Source of the DNA: Byssochlamys sp. IMV 00236 | Lineage: Eukaryota; Ascomycota; Eurotiomycetes; Eurotiales; Thermoascaceae | NCBI GenBank assembly: GCA_001931875.2 | Contig: MSJH02000608.1 | Span: 1 to 21,577, forward strand | Length of the DNA stretch: 21,577 nt | Direction of reading: 5' to 3' | In this document: positions 8,313 through 16,370 of the stretch, one piece after another | Layout of the letters: each line of letters begins with the position of its first letter | Numbering within the stretch: the first letter of the stretch is position 1 | Position numbers and translations under genes: made by a program | The notes under the pieces: model-generated | Told to the model about the DNA's origin: nothing | The model's database searches: none | What the model saw: only the letters and a program-made list of their open reading frames with translations

Positions 8313-9101
8313 ATGTACAATGATCAATCTGAACAATTGCTTACAAGAGAACAAGTCGAACAAATCATTGAGGAAATGCGAAGGAAGCTCAATCTTGACA
8401 GATCAAGTGAAGGTTCCACAAACCTTCCAAACGAAATCTTGGAAGAACTGGAGAACAGCTCGTCCATCAATTTACAGAAGAACATCAAAGAATTTGTTAA
8501 GAACCTTCCAAAGCACGAAGGTAGTGAATGGACCAACAGTGAGATCTTCAACAAAGAGTTCCACAGAGAACTTAAAAGGAAAACTATGGATGCCCTCCAA
8601 AGCACAAACGTAGTATACAAGGGAGCTGATCGACTCATCATTGCAGGAAGAGCAGCAACCGACCTTTACGAAGAATGCCAACAATTTCTTGAATCAGGAA
8701 GAAGTGAAGAGCAATTCTTTCACATTATGGAAGGCATCCGACAACTCGCGGTTTACTCATACGCCACGAGTAAGACCACCAAAAGTGAAGCAAGGACAAT
8801 GGCGATCAAGGCGCTCAGGCTTCCCGACAGCGTCAAACACTTGGAAGAAGATCCTAGTGACAAGACCATGGCCTCGGCCTTGGGCAGGGAAGAGGTTGAA
8901 AGAATTTTTCAAGCCAGATACGAACAATCCATCCTCAAAAATGCAGTTGGACGACAACAACAATCACTTAACCACAATAACAGAGGATTTGGACGTCAAC
9001 AGAGATACACCGGGGGCCGTGGAACCTTCCACAGGTCTTTTTTTGGACGCAGCAAGGGTCAAATACACACGGAGGCCCAAAGCTCCAATCAACCCCAATA
9101 A
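8313..9101 (+). CDS. ORF1 (gag-like) of a DIRS-type retrotransposon
   Basis: This 262-codon ORF starts at ATG 8313 and is intact. It is mostly charged helix (LTREQVEQIIEEMRRKL), then ADRLIIAGRAATDLYEECQQ and a further helical region (MEGIRQLAVYSYA). The C-terminus is basic and Gly/Arg/Gln-rich (RGFGRQQRYTGGRGTFHRSF), suited to nucleic-acid binding. There is no CCHC zinc knuckle, as is usual for DIRS-type first ORFs. The position just 5' of a DIRS-like reverse transcriptase frame supports the assignment. An overlapping frame (8641-9477) is a shadow. It is the best-preserved part of the element. Confidence 0.7.
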   Translation: MYNDQSEQLLTREQVEQIIEEMRRKLNLDRSSEGSTNLPNEILEELENSSSINLQKNIKEFVKNLPKHEGSEWTNSEIFNKEFHRELKRKTMDALQSTNVVYKGADRLIIAGRAATDLYEECQQFLESGRSEEQFFHIMEGIRQLAVYSYATSKTTKSEARTMAIKALRLPDSVKHLEEDPSDKTMASALGREEVERIFQARYEQSILKNAVGRQQQSLNHNNRGFGRQQRYTGGRGTFHRSFFGRSKGQIHTEAQSSNQPQ

Positions 9102-9139
9102 TACCGCCATCAACGCCAATGTTTTTCCCCACGGCAGCG

Positions 9140-10396
9140 GCGCATTACGCCATACTAAGCGATGGCATATTACCAGGGGGCCGTCTCCAATGTTTCTCAG
9201 AGCAATAGAAACGAACAGTACTTCATTCATGACATGTGTCAGTAGTAACACAAGGATATCAACTTCAGTAGAACCACAAACCTCGACTATGGAAATATAC
9301 TCCGATGAAGTTCACGGAAGAGGAGCAAGTAGCAGTGGACGAAGCAGTGAAGAAATTTCTGAATTCAGGCATAATCGAGCGTTCTCCGTCTCAGTGCAAG
9401 AGCTACCTATCAAAATTCTTTACTGTGAAAGAACCAAACAAACGCAGGCCGATATTGGATTGCACAAGCTTGAATAAATACATTCAATGCAATTACTTCA
9501 AAATGGAGGGTGTACCAGCCTTACGAGAGTTGTTAGACAAGAATGATTACATGTGCAAGATAGCTTTAAAAGATGCATATGTAATAGTGCTAATGCACGA
9601 GAACTCCAGGGATTTTTTGACCTTTTTACATCAAGGCGTGGTATACCGATATAAGAGTCTAGCATTTGGTCTCAATGTGGCGCCTCGGGTTTTCTCCAAG
9701 CTCATGAAGTACGCCCTGGAACCATTACGCAAGTCCGGAATCAGACTTGTCTTTTACCTCGAAGACATATGTGTGCTAGCGAAGACGAAGAAAGAAATGC
9801 AAGAACACACATCCAAGATGATAGCTCATTTAGAACAATTGAGTTTTTTGATCAACAGAGAGAAGAGCATCCTGGTACCTCAACGAGTACAGTCGCTCCT
9901 TGGCTTCCTGTTCAATTATCAAGACATGACCATACAAATTCCACAGATAAAAATTCAAAAATTAAATATCAGGATTCGACAACTGCTGAACAGCAACGAA
10001 CAGAAATCATGTCGATGGATGGCGAGCCTTATTGGGAAGATAACTGTCATGATACTGGCGATTGGGGAAGCATTCCTTCATGTGAGATTTCTACAGAGGA
10101 GTCTAGTAAGAGCACTCAGGTTACGTAACAACAATTGGAATGCACCATGTCCGATAAGCCAGAAAAGCCTGCAGGAGCTGTAGTGGTGGTTAAAAGAGGC
10201 TTCATTGAAAAATGGCCTTCCAATCCGATGCAAACCACTAACACTAGATCCTTTTTGCACTGTTTGGCCCAGTTTTGTTGCTGTACAAACAGAAATCCGC
10301 AGTTGTTTTGCAGCAACGGCCGCGCTCAGGCACTTCTCAAACATCAATTTGATAATAAAAAAGAGAGCCTTTTCCCCTTTACTTCAGTACTAAAAG
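9140..10396 (+). pseudogene. DIRS-type reverse transcriptase/RNase H, truncated and catalytically mutated
   Basis: The open part begins at 9305, but the same frame extends 5' with recognisable residues (LPGGRLQCFSEQ, VVTQGYQLQ) broken by TAG, TGA and TAG, the last at 9269-9271. The RT core follows: KRRPILDCTSLNKYI, DAYVIVLMHENSRDFLTFL, YKSLAFGLNVAPRVFSKLM, FYLEDICVLAKTK, LLGFLFNYQDMTIQIPQ and CRWMASLIGKIT. These are typical of DIRS elements. Motif A reads ALKDAY where DLKDAY is expected, and YLDD is replaced by YLED, so two catalytic positions are altered. A TAG at 10181-10183 precedes WWLKEASLKNGLPI of the RNase H connection. The frame then degenerates and stops at 10393. The rest of RNase H and the tyrosine recombinase are missing. 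Confidence 0.85.
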
Positions 10397-10789
10397 GTAG
10401 TCCTTAGAAATTTGAAGGGTTTAATTATAGTCAAGAAAACTAAGAGTAAAGTCGTTAGGTAAATTCTGATCTCAATACAACAAAAAATGAAAACCGCCCT
10501 TTGACGCTGGAACGACTGTAATTAACCATGGAAACTACAACCTAAAGGGGATGTAACAGAGGAAACTGGGTTCATCAGTTCATTATGAAGGAGCATGTTT
10601 TTATTATGATCATAGTCCTTTTTTTTTAAAAAGATTGTATTCGTTGCCAATGGCATCATCCATGTCCAATCATTTCATTTTAAATTGTGCAACACACGCT
10701 TACAAATTCATTAAAGATAATCTTATCAGTAAAAATTTTTATTCTAATAAAAAAAAATAATAATCTAAAAAATAAATACAAAAAAAAAT
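10397..10789. other. Boundary between the transposon island and host genes
   Basis: No gene is seen. It contains the right inverted end (10483-10518), a T-tract (10619-10627) and AT-rich DNA, including AATAAA-like signals on the minus strand that probably end the bZIP transcript. Confidence 0.5.
10483..10518 (-). repeat. Right copy of the 36-base inverted end
   Basis: Read on the minus strand it starts CAGTCGTTCCAGCGTCAAAG after TA (10519-10520) and matches 231-266 at 34 of 36 positions. The two copies face inward, as the ends of one DNA transposon would. It marks the last visible mobile sequence before the bZIP gene. Confidence 0.75.
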
Positions 10790-11608
10790 TTATCCACGGG
10801 AAGAAAGAGCTTTATGAGCTTCTGCTAATTGTCCTTCAAGGACTTTGATTCGGTTTTCATAAGAAGACTCCTTTGCCTTTAAGTTTGTCTTTTCAGAATC
10901 CAAAACGGCGACGCGCATCAAGAGACTTGCGTTTATTTTCTCAAGCTCAGCAACCTTCTTTTCAAGAGTCTCCATTTTTTGAACCTTACGAAGACGAGAA
11001 CGACGAGCGGCGTCAGTATTCTTCTGTCGCTTAATGGCTGCTTCATCCATAGGATCATCTGATGTAGCACGCTTCTTGCCAGCACGAGGGGAAGCAGAGA
11101 AGACGGGAGTAGATGCACTAGTAGCAGCAGGTGACTTGGACTTTTCCTTTGCCACAGGTACAGACACAGGGTTAGCAACAGCAGTCAAGGCAGCCAAGGC
11201 AGCAGGGAAGGAATCGCCAAGGTCAGCAAAGAGATTGATCATTTGAGAGTCAATAGGAGCTGGCAAAGGTGTCACGGGTGCAGCAGGATAGACTTGAGGT
11301 GAGTCCAACATGGCAGAGACATCAAGATCCACAGGTTGATCAGAGGAACCGATGGCACATTGAGGTGGAATTTCATCCTTGGCATTGAATGGAGGAGAAG
11401 TAAGGAATTGATCGAATGGAGTAGCAATCTCGGGAGAAGAATTGACACTGCATTCAGGAGAGAAGAAGTCTTGCTTGAGCCACTCGTCAAAGACAGAGTC
11501 TTGAGCAGGTTGATCTTGAGGGCTGAGTGATTGATATAATTGAGAAAAAACGTTTTGATCCATCTTTTTATCAGTGATTTCTTGGGTAGTGGTAGGGTTA
11601 ACAGACAT
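10790..11608 (-). CDS. cpcA: Gcn4/CpcA-type bZIP transcription factor
   Basis: This single-exon gene encodes 272 residues from ATG 11608-11606; the frame is open two codons further but only to a TTG. The C-terminus (about 191-272) is a bZIP: basic region AIKRQKNTDAARRSRLRKVQ, with the N-T-x-A-A-R-R-S-R signature that reads TGA(C/G)TCA in yeast Gcn4, followed by a long Leu/Val zipper (METLEKKVAELEKINASLL onward). The N-terminal half holds acidic-hydrophobic patches suited to activation (SVFDEWLKQDFFSPE) and Ser/Pro/Ala-rich linkers. Gcn4/CpcA factors switch on amino-acid biosynthesis genes during starvation. The leader carries three upstream ORFs and a Gcn4 site lies further up, both hallmarks of this gene. 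Orthology is inferred from the basic region, zipper position and leader. Confidence 0.85.
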   Translation of the reverse strand: MSVNPTTTQEITDKKMDQNVFSQLYQSLSPQDQPAQDSVFDEWLKQDFFSPECSVNSSPEIATPFDQFLTSPPFNAKDEIPPQCAIGSSDQPVDLDVSAMLDSPQVYPAAPVTPLPAPIDSQMINLFADLGDSFPAALAALTAVANPVSVPVAKEKSKSPAATSASTPVFSASPRAGKKRATSDDPMDEAAIKRQKNTDAARRSRLRKVQKMETLEKKVAELEKINASLLMRVAVLDSEKTNLKAKESSYENRIKVLEGQLAEAHKALSSRG

Positions 11609-11619
11609 TTTCAAATGAT

Positions 11620-11706
11620 TTATAATACTAGGTTTTTGTTCAGGCTGGTAAAGGCAGAGGTTTTCGCAGAGACTTGTACGTCTTTAGTTTCTTGTAGGGT
11701 TTGCAT
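11620..11706 (-). promoter_or_regulatory. uORF3 in the bZIP leader
   Basis: It has 28 codons, ATG 11706-11704 to TAA 11622-11620, beginning MQTLQETKDVQ. It overlaps uORF2 in another frame and ends 11 bases before the main ATG, so translating it should block reinitiation at the main start. Confidence 0.7.
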
Positions 11707-11729
11707 TTTAACGAAGATAGGTAGACCAT
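11640..11729 (-). promoter_or_regulatory. uORF2 in the bZIP leader
   Basis: It has 29 codons, ATG 11729-11727 to TGA 11642-11640, beginning MVYLSSLKCK. Together with uORF3 it would act as the inhibitory upstream frame in a Gcn4-style delayed-reinitiation mechanism. Confidence 0.7.
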
Positions 11730-11821
11730 GTTAGGCTACTAGTTGTAATTTAATCGAGATATAAAAATAAGGGTTGGGTTCTGTTGTAATCGAGGTATCG
11801 TTCTTGGAACGGTTAAGCAAT

Positions 11822-11839
11822 TTAAGCGGTGAAAGCCAT
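11822..11839 (-). promoter_or_regulatory. uORF1 in the bZIP leader, five codons
   Basis: It runs from ATG 11839-11837 to TAA 11824-11822 and encodes Met-Ala-Phe-Thr-Ala. A very short first uORF, 92 bases upstream of the next ATG, is the layout in which ribosomes keep scanning and reinitiate according to eIF2 status. Presence in the mRNA depends on where transcription starts. Confidence 0.65.
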
Positions 11840-12061
11840 CCTGGTCTAATATGTCACAGAGAGAGCTTTATAAAATAGAATCAAACAAAAAAGGTAAAGT
11901 ATAGAAGCACAGTTAATTAATTAATTAAAAGAGAAAAAAGGCGGTGAGAAAGGGGAACCCAAAAATAATCAAAAGAAAAGAAAAGAAGGAAAAAAAAAAA
12001 CGACAAGTATTTATAGTAAAAGAAGAAAACGATTTTGATTGGATTAGATAAGAAGAGTAAA

Positions 12062-12070
12062 ATGAGTCAT
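12062..12070. promoter_or_regulatory. Perfect Gcn4/AP-1 site (ATGAGTCAT)
   Basis: The 9-base palindrome ATGAGTCAT is the optimal recognition sequence of Gcn4-type bZIP proteins. It lies 454 bases upstream of the bZIP start codon, in a gene-free promoter region, so it suggests that the factor controls its own transcription. Confidence 0.7.
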
Positions 12071-12930
12071 TTCTTTACTTTCCTAATTAAGAACCCAGCA
12101 AGGGTAAAATCAAAAATTAAAAAACCCCCCTCCTTTGCTTTTCATTTTTCTCTCAAGCAATGTGACTTTTTTTTAATCAGCTATTGATTTACTGGGGGTG
12201 AAAGGGAAAAAAGGGGAGGGGGCCAGAGCCTTTACTTTTCTCTGTTAAAGCTAAACCAATGACTTGATGAATGTGTGAGAAATATAAAGATTATTTAAAT
12301 CAATCATGTGTATAATCAGACCAATCGCTGTACAACAAAATATCACCCCTTTTAAAGATAAAGATGATAGTACCACTCACTTGTCTTTTATGAACTATAA
12401 AGGAACTGGGTCGTTTACATCGACAAACTTAATCACTGGACCTTACTCTTGTAAAGATGGTTCACAATTGAAGAGGTTCGGTTTTTAAATAAATGGTATT
12501 TTTTAAGATAAAAAAAGAAATGTGTAAAGATGATCCATAGCATCTAGACTTTTATAAAAATTGTGCACGACTATCCATTACTTATAGGATGTAATAAGAG
12601 CACGGATGACGACTCTCCTTTTGGCTTATTTCAGCTCTTGGTAGATTTTGAACCGACGGATATTTATTGTGAGCATGATGTTGTATTATGAAGAAGAGAG
12701 TCTAAATGCCTCTAAGCTTAAGAATAGCAGTAAGCAGGGAATTCACAATGAGATTAAACAGACATTGTCTGTTAGGTTGAGTGTTGATATGATTTAAGTA
12801 AAGTAAAAGAAGTTCACAACATTTTTTTGTATTCGTTGAAGTCAAAGTTACACCAATGTAAAAGTAAAGCTGAGATTCAAAAATACGAATTTAGTATGTA
12901 AACTTTCCCCCCCAATTGACGAAGCACTGT
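12071..12930. other. Divergent intergenic promoter region
   Basis: It lies between the bZIP gene (minus) and the ceramidase (plus). Three stress-element cores are visible: CCCCT at 12127-12131 and tandem AGGGG at 12212-12216 and 12217-12221. A 60-codon plus-strand ORF (12306-12488) has no recognisable features and is not called as a gene. The remainder, about 450 bases, is AT-rich with nothing recognised. Confidence 0.5.
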
Positions 12931-14158
12931 ATGTCCAACATCGACTATTTTTGGGGACCTGCGTAAGTTTAAGAATTGTTGTCAGAGAATCAAACATGAA
13001 CTAAAATATACTTCCAAGAACATCCACCATTGACTGGTGTGAAGTAAGTGGAAACCTAAAGTCTTTTCTGTGTCATTGAAAACATGTAGGAAAATTACCT
13101 TGTCTCGCCTTATTTAGCCGAATTTGTCAACACATGCACCAATCTTACATTCAGTAAGTAAAAAGTAGTACTCATATACTTACTAATATGACATAGTCTT
13201 TTTATCATTGTTTGGAATCTATAATGTATTCAAAAATGGATTTGACGCGTCATTTATTATTGCTTATCTTGGCATTATCCTCGTAGGCTTTGGATCGTAA
13301 GCCGTGCAAAAATATATTATGCAGACATAGGCTAATAGCTATAAAACGCTTTAGATGGTGTTTCCATATGACACTTCAATATGAAATGCAACTTTTGGAT
13401 GAATTGCCAAGTACAATATATAAATATACATGTAAAAGAGGTGGCTCTAACAGATGATCATAGTGATCTATGTTGCTTGCATCATGGTTTGGCACATGTA
13501 AGTATATAGTACTCTCTAAAAATAACCATCTCAATGCTCAATCTTTCTTGCTTCCATAGCTACGTCGCAGATCCAAACTATAAACGAAATTACAAGTTGC
13601 CACTAGGTCTCATTCTCTACTCGGCTATTGTTACTTACTCCTACTTGATCATCAACAATCCTGTATTTCATCAAGTGTCTTATGCTCTCTTAATATTCAC
13701 CATTGTTTACAAGTCAATTTCACTTCAGCTGACTGTGCCATCTCATTATCAGGAGAAACCAGCACTTGAGAGACTGCTTTGGTTATCTGCTTTTGGTTTT
13801 ATTCTCGCTTTCATCCTTTGGAATATTGATAACCAATTTTGTACTCATTTACGTACTTGGAGACACTCTGTTCCTTATTTAGTGGGCACTCTTAGTGAAG
13901 TAAGTATCACGATATTACATTTCTTGTTTTATTAATCTGCATCGTTCCTTTAGCTCCATGGCTGGTGGCATATTGGCACAGGTAAGAGAGAATATAAAGA
14001 GTATTCATTCAGGCATCTCATTCATAATAGCACTTGGTTCTTATTATTTTGTCGTTTTCTGTGAATGGGTCCAACAAGTATTGAACAATCAAAGATATAC
14101 CTTACATTGGATGGGCCCTGTTTGCTACTTGCAACCTGCCGACAAGGCAAAGAAATAA
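12931..14158 (+). CDS. Alkaline ceramidase (nine exons)
   Basis: The exons are 12931-12962, 13019-13043, 13090-13153, 13197-13296, 13355-13410, 13464-13497, 13560-13899, 13954-13981 and 14013-14158; they total 825 bases and encode 274 residues. The product is a multi-pass membrane hydrolase of the ER/Golgi that cleaves ceramide or phytoceramide to a sphingoid base and fatty acid. The diagnostic motifs appear in order: YFWGPATSTIDWCEENY near the N-terminus, GFGSWCFHMTLQYEMQLLDE (catalytic Ser, first metal-binding His, Asp), and ELHGWWHIGTG (the other two metal-binding His) near the C-terminus. Length and motif spacing match the family. All introns are GT-AG with GTAAG or GTACA donors, and intron 3 has a TACTAAT branch-like site. 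The fifth intron acceptor was chosen as TCATAG (13458-13463) because it keeps LPMIYVAC in frame. Confidence 0.92.
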
Positions 14159-14215
14159 AATAGAATGCTTGAACCCAACGATTAGAAATAGCTTGTTCCT
14201 TTTTCTTTTTTTAAG

Positions 14216-14909
14216 GCTATACATCCAACATCTTTCAATTGCACATTCTGTCTAGTCTCGCAGCTCCAAAATGAATGTAAAAGCGGTATAGACAAGTTGA
14301 TCGAGACTACACAGATATACAAGAGATTCTTTCATCAGCTTGTGAATAATAAAGAGTGTGAATTATTTGCCTTATTCCTTGTAATTTACTGCCACCTCAT
14401 CCTAAAAGAAAAAACGTCTCAACAGACTTTCCATTTTCATTATTTCCTCAGTGCGCACATATCATTCCTCAGCCTCACCACTATCTGATTCCGATGCATG
14501 AAGCTCTACCTACCAAGACCTTGACATACCCCTCTTTTACAGAAAGCTTGCACAATCTAATGGTGTATTTGTCACCAGAAGCACTTCTCTGATGAACTGT
14601 TACATTGTCTTATCCCTTACAAGTTCTCAGGATCACCTGTGCGTCTTCAATTGGGATGTTCGACAATGATCGGCATATTTGTGGAAGTTGCCCTCTCACA
14701 GATGACTATGATGCTTTAGACTGCTTTGCATCTCCTCACCTCGTCTCCTTCTCTCTTTCTCTTTTTTTTCTTCTGGATCCCCAGTGCCAATTGCCAAATA
14801 TTTTGGCTAACAGATATAGACTGATCTATCACTTTTGGAAGCACACGATCCCTTGCTTGACACAAGATATTCTGATTACGCCCCGCTGCCTTCAACTTGT
14901 ACTCACTAG
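14216..14909 (+). pseudogene. Decayed multi-exon gene of unknown family
   Basis: Splice-like coding pieces follow the ceramidase. Exon-like 14216-14380 (after TTTTTTTAAG, ending at a GTAATT donor) reads SGIDKLIETTQIYKRFFHQL. A second, from 14452 after TTTCCTCAG, reads IIPQPHHYLIPMHEALPTKT and runs to a TGA at 14590. One base out of frame, coding resumes (14588-14719) with LLHCLIPYKFSGSPVRLQLG and CSTMIGIFVEVALSQM. A further frame (14784-14909) reads VPIAKYFG and, after two stops, LEAHDPLLDTRYSDYAPLPS. No start codon or promoter lies between it and the ceramidase stop, and it has an indel and internal stops. I do not recognise the family. It could be a 5'-truncated duplicate or a relic of a former neighbour. 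Confidence 0.5.
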
Positions 14910-15024
14910 TAACCTTACCATAATCGAATGCTATTTTTCTATTTAGTCGGCACTTAAATAAATATATCCCTTACCAAAAATAATACACCTTTTTTTTCTG
15001 TTTTTTTCAAAAAGAAGTAATAGA

Positions 15025-16077
15025 ATGCAATACGAAAGGAATTTCAATGAAGGTGAAAGTATTCCTGTGTTGACCAATAAGAATAGCAACAATACATTTG
15101 TTCATAAACTATACAAGTAATAGTCAAAAAGATGGATAAGCTCATAAATAAAAAGTATGGTCATAGATAATCAATATCAACACTTGATCGCTTGGAGCTA
15201 CACAGGGTCATCGTTTATTGTCTGCAACATTTTGGAATTTTCAAGAGATGTATTACCAAAGCACTTTAAGCATAATAATTTCAGTAGTTTTGTTAGACAA
15301 CTCAATATGTAAGCTTACATATTTTATTATAAACTATTAACTAACGATACTAGGTATGGTTTTCATAAGGTTAATAAATCACCTAGAGGACATCGCACCC
15401 TAGCGGAAAATCAGATTTGGGAATTCTCGCATCCCAAGTTTATCAAGGACAGACCAGATTTATTGGATGAAATTAAGCGAAAATCAATAGAGACAACAAA
15501 TGTGAATGATAAAAAGGATAATACGATGATGACGATGATTCAAGTCTCACAATCTGAATTAATGCAACGAATGACCAAGTTACAACAGACGTATCATCAA
15601 TTGAAAAAGGAATTGGAAGAGACAAAGTACAATCAATCAAGGCAATTACATTTACTCAAACAGATCATAGATTTTATTTATCAAAGACACGGAATACAAA
15701 GTAGAGTAGGCTATTTTATATTACCCCCTATCTATTCTTACTCATACATTTCCTTAGTCAGTTTACCTTTAGAATTATTATCATCATCCGACAATAGCAA
15801 TCAACCATCAACACCTTCTATTTTCATCACATCTCATGATTTCATAGACAGCCTTGCACCTACCACTCCTACGCCTACAAATACGCATATTGATAATAAT
15901 CATAATACACAGATTAGACACCGTCCTGTCCTGACTGTCCAGACACATGGTCTATCACCTGGACTAGAACAACAGCAGCCCACTTCGCCTGCCCTGAGTG
16001 TCTACCACACTGCACTCAATACACCTGTTACCCCGAACTCAGCTCAATTTATTTCTGATGATGATATAGGTTTTTAA
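15025..16077 (+). CDS. HSF-type transcription factor
   Basis: The exons are 15025-15116, 15156-15308 and 15354-16077, total 969 bases, 322 residues. The heat-shock-factor DNA-binding domain fills about residues 22-125: [59 protein letters not shown] (recognition helix) and [19 protein letters not shown]. Exon 2 starts after AAATAAAAAG (15155), which restores LYNMV; the later CATAG would create a stop. Residues about 147-190 form a hydrophobic-repeat coiled coil ([20 protein letters not shown]) suited to oligomerisation. The remainder is Ser/Thr/Pro/Gln/Asn-rich, ends in an acidic SDDDIGF, and has many SP/TP sites. It is likely a nuclear stress-response regulator. It is short compared with yeast Hsf1, so it may be one of several HSF paralogues or an Sfl1/Skn7-like relative. 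Confidence 0.88.
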
Positions 16078-16370
16078 TCTAAAACGAGACAATTTGGAGA
16101 TAATAGCACAGTGGACAAAACGAAGCATAATATTAGGTGCATACCTGAACACACATTTTGTGAATAATTTATTCTATAAATCGATTACAAATAATAGACA
16201 AAATGAAAGCTATTTTTCTTTCTTTCTTTTTTTTTACTGGCTGTTTTATACGCGTTAGACTCCAATTCTTTCTGTTGTTACAAAAATGGATGTGTGTACA
16301 ACCCACGAGCATATTATTACAATCATTCTTTTTCTTTTTTTTCTCTCTCTCTCTCTTTTGCCAAAGTAAT
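16078..16370. promoter_or_regulatory. Promoter region of the oxidoreductase gene
   Basis: It contains poly-pyrimidine tracts (16217-16234 and 16327-16358, the latter mostly T and CT) just before the start codon, a layout shared with other genes here. No TATA box is obvious. The tracts make a long in-frame upstream extension from 16203, which is rejected as non-coding. Confidence 0.5.

Noticed and set aside
8641..9477. 278-codon ORF overlapping the DIRS region
   Set aside because: It overlaps the better-supported ORF1 in another frame and crosses into the RT region out of frame with the RT motifs.
11609..11614. Two extra N-terminal codons on the bZIP protein
   Set aside because: The extension would begin at TTG; the first ATG in frame is 11608-11606.
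12306..12488. 60-codon plus-strand ORF in the bZIP-ceramidase intergenic region
   Set aside because: It has no pyrimidine tract or TATA box before it, no splice context and no recognisable motif; chance is the simplest explanation.
16203..16370. In-frame N-terminal extension of the oxidoreductase from ATG 16203
   Set aside because: It is encoded by T/C tracts typical of promoters here, and the Rossmann fold starts immediately after the ATG at 16371.
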